Part shown: one piece after another, positions 59,320 through 64,000 of the stretch
How positions within the stretch are numbered: position 1 is the first letter of the stretch
Layout: every line of letters starts with the position of its first letter
From: CAZEPJ01 sp964514105
Lineage (GTDB): Bacteria; Desulfobacterota; Desulfocorpusculales; Desulfocorpusculum
Length of the DNA: 64,000 bases
Direction: 5' to 3'
Assembly: GCA_964514105.1 (NCBI GenBank)
Contig: CAZEPJ010000012.1
Location: forward strand, 14,786 to 78,785
Made by a program: the position numbers and the translations under genes
The notes under the pieces: model-generated
Seen by the model: the letters and a program-made list of their open reading frames with translations, nothing else
Database searches by the model: none
Told to the model about the DNA's origin: nothing

Positions 59320-60822
59320 GTGGAGATCCTCGACGGATTGGCCCTCGGCCTCCAATCGGCCGCCCAGCCCATGAACCTCCTGTACTGCTTCGTGGGGGTC
59401 CTGTTGGGGACCCTCATCGGGGTGCTTCCGGGAATCGGCCCTGTGGCCACCATCTCCATCTTGCTCCCCATCACGTACAAGATCCCCCCCATCGCCGCCA
59501 TCATCATGCTGGCCGGGATCTACTACGGGGCCCAGTACGGCGGGTCGACCACCTCCATCCTCCTCAACATCCCCGGCGAGGCCACCTCGGTGATCACCTG
59601 CCTGGACGGGTACCAGATGGCCCGCCAGGGCAGGGCCGGTCCGGCCCTCGGCATGGCGGCCATGGGCTCCTTCCTGGCCGGCACCCTGAGCCTGATGGGC
59701 CTGACCTTCCTGGCGGTTCCCTTCTCCCGTGTTGCCCTGGGTTTCGGTCCGCCCGAGTATTTCTCCCTCATGGTCCTGGCCCTGGTCATCCTGGCCTACC
59801 TGGCCCATGGCTCCATGCTCAAGGCCGTCATCATGGCCCTGTTCGGCCTGACCCTCACCTATGTGGGCACGGACAACATCACGGGGACCCTCCGCTTCAC
59901 CTTCGGCATCATGCACCTGGCCGACGGCTTCGACCTGGTCCCCCTGGTCATGGGGCTCTTCGGGATCTCCGAAGTCCTGGTCAACGTCGAGCAGACATGG
60001 TCCCAGGACGTTCTCAAGGCCCGGATCGCCAACTTGATGCCCTCTGTCCAGGACTGGATCCGTTGCAGATGGGCCATCGTTCGGGGAACCGTGCTGGGCT
60101 TCCTTTTGGGCCTCCTGCCGGGGGCCGGACCCGTGGTCTCCTCTTTCCTCTCCTACACGGTGGAAAAACGCCTGTCCAAGACCCCCGAACGCTTCGGCAC
60201 GGGAATGATCGAGGGGGTGGCCGGACCTGAATCCGCCAACAACGCGTCGGCCCAGGGCGCCTTCATCCCCCTGTTCACCCTGGGGATCCCACCCAACGTG
60301 ACCATGGCCATCCTCTTCGGGGCGCTGATGATCCACGGACTGCAGCCGGGCCCCCTGCTCATCAAGGAACACCCGGACTTCTTCTGGGGGGTGGTGGTCA
60401 GCATGTACCTGGGGAACATCATGCTGGTGGTCCTGAATCTCCCCCTCATCCCGCTGTGGGTGCGGGTCCTCAGGGTTCCGTACCCCATCCTATTCCCCCT
60501 CATTGTCCTGTTTTGTCTGGTCGGGGCGTACAGCCTCAACAGCTCCGCCAACGACATCCTGATCATGATGGTCTTCGGGATCCTCGGGTATCTCATGCGC
60601 AAGCTCCAGTACGAGGGCGCCCCCCTGGTCATGGCCTTCGTGCTGGGTCCCCTCCTGGAGCTCAATCTGCGTCGCTCCCTCATCGTGTCCGACGGCTCCC
60701 TGGCCATCTTCGTCGCGCGCCCCATCTCCGCGGTCATCCTGGCCGTGGCCGCAGCGGTCCTGCTTTCGTCCTTCGTCCCACGGCTGCGAAGGGGAAAGCC
60801 CGCTTCCCAGGAGATCATCTGA
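59320..60822 (+). CDS. tctA: Tripartite tricarboxylate transporter large permease TctA
   Basis: A 500-residue membrane permease with about twelve hydrophobic helices. Signature motifs: VLLGTLIGVLPGIGPVATISILLP, IYYGAQYGGSTTSILLNIPGE, LPGAGPVVSSFLSY and PESANNASAQGAFIPLFTLGIP. The GTG at 59320, just after tctB, gives the usual family length. It completes a TctCBA system; TctCBA imports carboxylates with proton or sodium symport. Regulation by the upstream IclR-type protein is likely. Confidence 0.94.
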   Translation: MEILDGLALGLQSAAQPMNLLYCFVGVLLGTLIGVLPGIGPVATISILLPITYKIPPIAAIIMLAGIYYGAQYGGSTTSILLNIPGEATSVITCLDGYQMARQGRAGPALGMAAMGSFLAGTLSLMGLTFLAVPFSRVALGFGPPEYFSLMVLALVILAYLAHGSMLKAVIMALFGLTLTYVGTDNITGTLRFTFGIMHLADGFDLVPLVMGLFGISEVLVNVEQTWSQDVLKARIANLMPSVQDWIRCRWAIVRGTVLGFLLGLLPGAGPVVSSFLSYTVEKRLSKTPERFGTGMIEGVAGPESANNASAQGAFIPLFTLGIPPNVTMAILFGALMIHGLQPGPLLIKEHPDFFWGVVVSMYLGNIMLVVLNLPLIPLWVRVLRVPYPILFPLIVLFCLVGAYSLNSSANDILIMMVFGILGYLMRKLQYEGAPLVMAFVLGPLLELNLRRSLIVSDGSLAIFVARPISAVILAVAAAVLLSSFVPRLRRGKPASQEII

Positions 60823-60929
60823 CCGCGTCGGCCAGCGGCCACGGCCCGCGGCCTCATGAAGAGCTGCACCGGCGGGACGTTTTGGGCCCCCGCACACGAC
60901 CCGATCCCTCCCGATGGGGAAACCGGCCC

Positions 60930-60958
60930 TTGCCCGGAGCCGGCCTTTGGGCTCTAAT
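60930..60958 (+). promoter_or_regulatory. Candidate sigma-70 promoter for the isochorismatase-like gene
   Basis: TTGCCC (60930-60935), 17 bases, TCTAAT (60953-60958), about 60 bases before the ATG. Confidence 0.38.
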
Positions 60959-61020
60959 GCAGGGGCGAGCCGGGCTCTGGATGTGGCGGGCTCGGACATC
61001 CCGGATCAAGGAGGCGTCCC

Positions 61021-61569
61021 ATGAAGAAGTCCCTGCTGCTCGTCGACATTCAGAACGACTACTTTCCCGGCGGGGCCATGGCCCTGCCGGGAAGCCCTGA
61101 TGCCGCGGAAAAGGCCGCACTCCTCCTCCGGGCATTTCGGCACCGGGGGCTTCCCGTGGTTCACATCCAGCACGTCTCGACGAGGCCCAAAGCGGCCTTC
61201 TTTGTGCCTGACACCCACGGGGTGGCCATCCACCATGCCGTGGCTCCCCTGCAAGGCGAGACCGTCTTTCAGAAGGGCCATCCCAGCGCCTTTCGGGCAA
61301 CGCCCCTTCTGGATCACCTGCGCGGCCAAGGCATCACGCAGCTGGTCATCGCCGGCATGATGACCCAGATGTGCATCGACAGCACCACCCGGGCGGCGGC
61401 CGACCTGGGCTTCTCGTGTCTCCTGGCCCACGACGCGTGCGCGGCCGGGGCGCTCTCCTTCGGCGGCGTGGCCGTATCTGCCCAGGAGGTGCACGCGGCA
61501 TTCCTGGCCGCGCTCCATGGGGCCTTCGCCAAGGTCCTCTCGGTGGAGGAGATCGGCCGCGGCCTGTGA
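61021..61569 (+). CDS. Isochorismatase/nicotinamidase-family cysteine hydrolase
   Basis: A 182-residue cysteine hydrolase. The triad is visible: Asp9 in LLVDIQNDYFPGGAMAL, Lys in VFQKGHPSAF, and the nucleophilic Cys in GMMTQMCIDSTTRAAADLGF. GGAGGCGTCCC precedes the ATG. Members include nicotinamidase, N-carbamoylsarcosine amidase, ureidoacrylate hydrolase and others. It lies about 200 bases after tctA with its own candidate promoter, so its link to the transporter set is possible but not shown. Confidence 0.88.
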   Translation: MKKSLLLVDIQNDYFPGGAMALPGSPDAAEKAALLLRAFRHRGLPVVHIQHVSTRPKAAFFVPDTHGVAIHHAVAPLQGETVFQKGHPSAFRATPLLDHLRGQGITQLVIAGMMTQMCIDSTTRAAADLGFSCLLAHDACAAGALSFGGVAVSAQEVHAAFLAALHGAFAKVLSVEEIGRGL

Positions 61570-61772
61570 GCCACCGCCCGGCGACGCCTCCAGTTGAGGT
61601 CTGAAAGACCCCCCGGACCTGGCGGACGCGCATGAGATGCAGGATCCTGCCCGTGGGGATCAGGGAGATCCTGGAGCGCGACGGCCCCCTGCCCGCGGAC
61701 TTCGTCCTCGTGGACGGAGGCCAGGGCCGGGAGAAGGCTGGGGGGCCCCCCCTCGCCCCGTGGAGCATCGCT

Positions 61773-62264
61773 TCACGCGCCCATGCCGGGATCCCGCTGG
61801 GGGTCGGACGACATCGACTGCTCCGGTTGGACAAGGAGCGTCAGGCCTTCCTGCCCCACCACTGTCACCGTCTCCCCTTCCCCCACCGTCGTCCCATCGG
61901 GTGCGATCCGGGCCCCCCACAGCTCCCCCCGCACCCTCACGAGGCCTGCGGGGGCCATCGGTCCAAGGGCCACGGCCCGTTCCCCCAGCATGGAGTGCCC
62001 GTGGGGCGGCCGCTCGGGATCGTAGGATCGCCAGACCAGGGGAAAGAGTGCGGCGTCCTTGACCAGCCAGATCGCGGCCCCGGCCCAAGGGACCCAGGAG
62101 GGAAACTCCACCCAGTGTCGGATCACCAGAAGGACTGCAACAAAGGCGACCAGACCTGGAACCTGCAGGACGACGTACCTCACCACCACCCGCCGGGAGA
62201 TCCGCCCGTGCTTCCCTCGAAGCTCCGGCTTCTTCCCTCTTTCCCGGCTGCAATCCGTTGCCAT
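61773..62264 (-). CDS. NfeD-like membrane protein with C-terminal OB-fold domain
   Basis: A 163-residue protein. Two hydrophobic segments (VVLQVPGLVAFVAVLLVIRHW and VPWAGAAIWLVKDAALFPLVW) precede a C-terminal NfeD OB-fold: MLGERAVALGPMAPAGLVRVRGELWGAR and ETVTVVGQEGLTLLVQP. AGGAAGGGG lies just before the ATG at 62264. NfeD partners usually pair with stomatin-like proteins or a membrane protease; neither is adjacent here. It is convergent with the isochorismatase-like gene. Confidence 0.82.
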   Translation of the reverse strand: MATDCSRERGKKPELRGKHGRISRRVVVRYVVLQVPGLVAFVAVLLVIRHWVEFPSWVPWAGAAIWLVKDAALFPLVWRSYDPERPPHGHSMLGERAVALGPMAPAGLVRVRGELWGARIAPDGTTVGEGETVTVVGQEGLTLLVQPEQSMSSDPQRDPGMGA

Positions 62265-62353
62265 CTTTTGCCCCTTCCTGTGACTCTGAGTGCCATGATA
62301 CCCCACGGCGACGGGCCCACGGGAGAGGGGATTACCAGCCCGGGCGCGGCCGC

Positions 62354-62761
62354 ATGCCCGGCACGATCCCCCAGGCCAGGGCCTTGCGGGCCAGGATGAC
62401 CGCCGCCCGCAGGGAGCCCGCGTACAGATACCTGATGCGCACGATCGAGGCGCTGTGCGGGGAAATGGAGGCGCCTCATGGGCGTGTAGGGGTGATCGGC
62501 TTCTCCATGGGCGGCCATTGGGCGCCCTGGCTCGCCCAGCGGCCTGAGCTGCCCATGGCGGCCACGGTGACCCTCTACGCCGCCCGAAACGGGGATTACG
62601 AATCGAGTGCCTCGGCGTTTCTCGCCCAATTGTAGCAAAGGGATCCCTATGTCTCGGCCGCCGGCAGGAGAAGGCGCCAAAGGAGCCTGGTCCGGGCGGG
62701 CACGGAGGCCCCCTTCCACCTGTGTGCGGGCACGGGCCACCGGTTCTTCGAGACGGATTGA
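62354..62761 (+). pseudogene. Dienelactone hydrolase family remnant with an in-frame TAG stop
   Basis: The frame retains the nucleophile elbow RVGVIGFSMGGHWA and TVTLYAARNGDYESS, then meets an in-frame TAG at 62633-62635. The same frame continues with DPYVSAAG, RAGTEAPFHL and the catalytic-His-type GTGHRFFETD to a TGA at 62759. The N-terminal part of the alpha/beta hydrolase, with the usual substrate loop, is missing. A single nonsense mutation on top of an N-terminal truncation points to a decayed gene. Read-through or TAG recoding is conceivable but unsupported. Confidence 0.62.
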
Positions 62762-62881
62762 CTTTTTCCCCGAAAAATGATCCTTAGTATACCGCGTCAG
62801 CGGTCCTGGACTCCGCTTTCTCGCCATGGCGTGGGAATCCCCGTTGGGCGCCAATCCATGCGGCTATAAGGAGGAGGGAAG

Positions 62882-64000
62882 ATGCAGTACGACCTGACGG
62901 AAGAGCAAAGGATGTTGCGGGATATGGTGCGCAGATTGGCCAAGGAGAAGGTGGAGCCGGGGGCGCGGGAGCGGGACGAGAAGGGCGAATGGGATTGGGG
63001 CGTGGTGGACGTCATCCGGGAAAACGGGCTCATGGGAGTGGATTTCCCCGAGAAGCACGGGGGCGGCGGGGCCGGGCTCCTGGCCTTCTGCATCGTGGTG
63101 GAGGAGCTCTCCCGGGTGGACGCCTCGGCCGGATTGGTCCCCGCAGACCAGGAGCTCGGGACCCTACCCATCCTCCTGGCCGCCAACGAGGCCCAGAAGG
63201 CCAAGTACCTGCCCAAACTGGCCTCGGGGGAGCACCTGGCGGCCTTCGCCTTGACCGAGTCTGTGGGGGGCTCGGACGTGGCCGCCTTCCGCGCCCGCGC
63301 CGTTCGCAAGGGGGACAAGTATCTGCTCAACGGCGTCAAGACGTTCATCACCAACGGCGGCGTGGCCGACGTGGTCACGGTATACGCCCTGACCGACCCC
63401 GAAAAGGGCGGGCACAAGGGGGCGAGCGTGTTCATCGTGGAGAAGGGATTCCCGGGTTTCAAGGTGGGCAAGAAGGAGGACAAGATGGGCATTCGCTGGT
63501 CGGACACCAGCGAACTCATCTTCGAGGACTGCGAAGTCCCCGCCGAGAACCTCCTCACCGCAGAGGGGATCGGCTTCCACATCATGATGAAGACGCTGGA
63601 TTTCAGCCGGCCGGGCGTGGCCGCCCAGGCCCTGGGCATCGCCGCAGGAGCCCTGGATTACGCCGTGGCCTACGCCAAGGAGCGCATCGCCTTCGGCCAA
63701 CCCATCATCAAGTTCCAGGGGATCTCGTTCAAGCTGGCGGACATGGCCGTGGCCGTGGAGGCCTCCCGACACCTGCTGTACAAGACCGCCTCCCTGCTCC
63801 AGGAGCAGCCCAAAGACATGTCGCGGCTCCCGGCCGAACTCATCCGCATGTCGTCCATGAGCAAGGTCCTGTGCGGGGATACGGCCATGCACGTCACCAC
63901 CGAGGCCGTGCAGGTGCTGGGCGGCTACGGATATGTCAAGGAATACCCGGTGGAGCGCTACATGCGCGACGCCAAGATCACCCAGATCTACGAGGGCACC
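62882..64000 (+). CDS. Acyl-CoA dehydrogenase, 3'-truncated by the window edge
   Basis: FAD flavoenzyme oxidising acyl-CoA thioesters to enoyl-CoA. The 373 visible residues begin MQYDLTEEQRMLRDMVRRLA and carry the signatures FALTESVGGSDVAAFRARA, FITNGGVADV, KMGIRWSDTSELIFEDCEVP, RIAFGQPIIKFQGISFKLADM and EAVQVLGGYGYVKEYPVERYMRDAKITQIYEGT. The glutamate of the final YEGT is the catalytic base position of short/medium-chain members. AAGGAGGAGGG directly precedes the ATG. Chain length and partner ETF are not determinable; the C-terminus is outside the window. Confidence 0.94.
   Translation, partial: MQYDLTEEQRMLRDMVRRLAKEKVEPGARERDEKGEWDWGVVDVIRENGLMGVDFPEKHGGGGAGLLAFCIVVEELSRVDASAGLVPADQELGTLPILLAANEAQKAKYLPKLASGEHLAAFALTESVGGSDVAAFRARAVRKGDKYLLNGVKTFITNGGVADVVTVYALTDPEKGGHKGASVFIVEKGFPGFKVGKKEDKMGIRWSDTSELIFEDCEVPAENLLTAEGIGFHIMMKTLDFSRPGVAAQALGIAAGALDYAVAYAKERIAFGQPIIKFQGISFKLADMAVAVEASRHLLYKTASLLQEQPKDMSRLPAELIRMSSMSKVLCGDTAMHVTTEAVQVLGGYGYVKEYPVERYMRDAKITQIYEGT

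Noticed and set aside
62758..62793. A TTGACT ... TATACC promoter-like pair before the acyl-CoA dehydrogenase gene
   Set aside because: The spacer of 24 bases is too long for sigma-70 and no better pairing was found.
1..64000. tRNA or rRNA genes, CRISPR arrays, insertion sequences, prophage
   Set aside because: No T-loop-like GGTTCGAxxCC with an acceptor stem, no array-like direct repeats, no transposase or integrase, and no phage structural genes were seen.

Overview
The window is GC-rich, densely packed bacterial chromosome from a Gram-negative, diderm organism: it carries Kdo synthesis, Lpt lipopolysaccharide transport, Tat export and peptidoglycan remodelling genes. The chain kdsB-pyrG-kdsA-kdsD-lptC-lptA-lptB-rpoN-hpf-ptsN-hprK-rapZ-EIIA, the MglA-type GTPase, and the Nuo/Hnd-like flavin module all fit a deltaproteobacterium (Desulfobacterota sensu lato). 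That placement is an inference from gene content and order. No rRNA or tRNA gene, CRISPR array, insertion sequence or prophage was recognised.

Layout. 1-5.5 kb: partial lytic transglycosylase, DUF1178, mutT, a MEMO-family gene and a sirtuin (all minus), then an aminopropyltransferase. 5.5-12 kb: a FecR/DUF6600 surface protein, two tandem Hsp20 genes, a CBS protein, CutA and tatBC. 11.7-16.3 kb: a compact group that reads as bacterial ceramide synthesis: an NAD-dependent epimerase/reductase (CerR-like), a serine-palmitoyltransferase-type PLP enzyme, a GNAT protein of bacterial ceramide synthase type and an Aur1-like PAP2 phosphotransferase/phosphatase. 16.3-20.1 kb: SAM hydrolase, a beta-lactamase-fold hydrolase, pyrD-pyrK and rimI. 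20.1-31.3 kb (minus): PTS-type regulatory proteins, hpf, rpoN, lptBAC, kdsD, kdsA, pyrG and kdsB, many linked by 4-base start/stop overlaps. 31.4-39.1 kb: a B12-binding radical SAM protein, a small orphan gene and a signalling trio (membrane class III cyclase, MglA-like GTPase, and a dehydrogenase-fold/GAF/degenerate GGDEF/HD-GYP fusion). 39.3-47.2 kb (plus): class III aminotransferase, a large AsmA-like protein, an RraA-like protein, a methyltransferase and a cytidylate kinase-like/BON fusion. 47.2-51.2 kb (minus): NuoE, NuoF and a short NuoG-like subunit, plus an unrecognised 278-residue protein. 51.4-61.6 kb: an amidase, a frameshifted transglutaminase-like gene, a hydrolase, then an IclR-controlled set (flavoprotein, ferredoxin, complete TctCBA transporter) and an isochorismatase-like hydrolase. 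61.7-64 kb: an NfeD-like protein, a broken dienelactone hydrolase and a partial acyl-CoA dehydrogenase.

The most notable systems are the ceramide cluster, driven by a near-consensus sigma-70 promoter, and two redox gene sets whose substrates are not evident from sequence: the Nuo-like module with its unknown partner, and the IclR/flavoprotein/ferredoxin/tripartite transporter set. Several sigma-70 type promoters (TTGACA-17-TAnnnT) can be read upstream of transcription units. Two genes (transglutaminase-like, dienelactone hydrolase) look decayed or mis-assembled.
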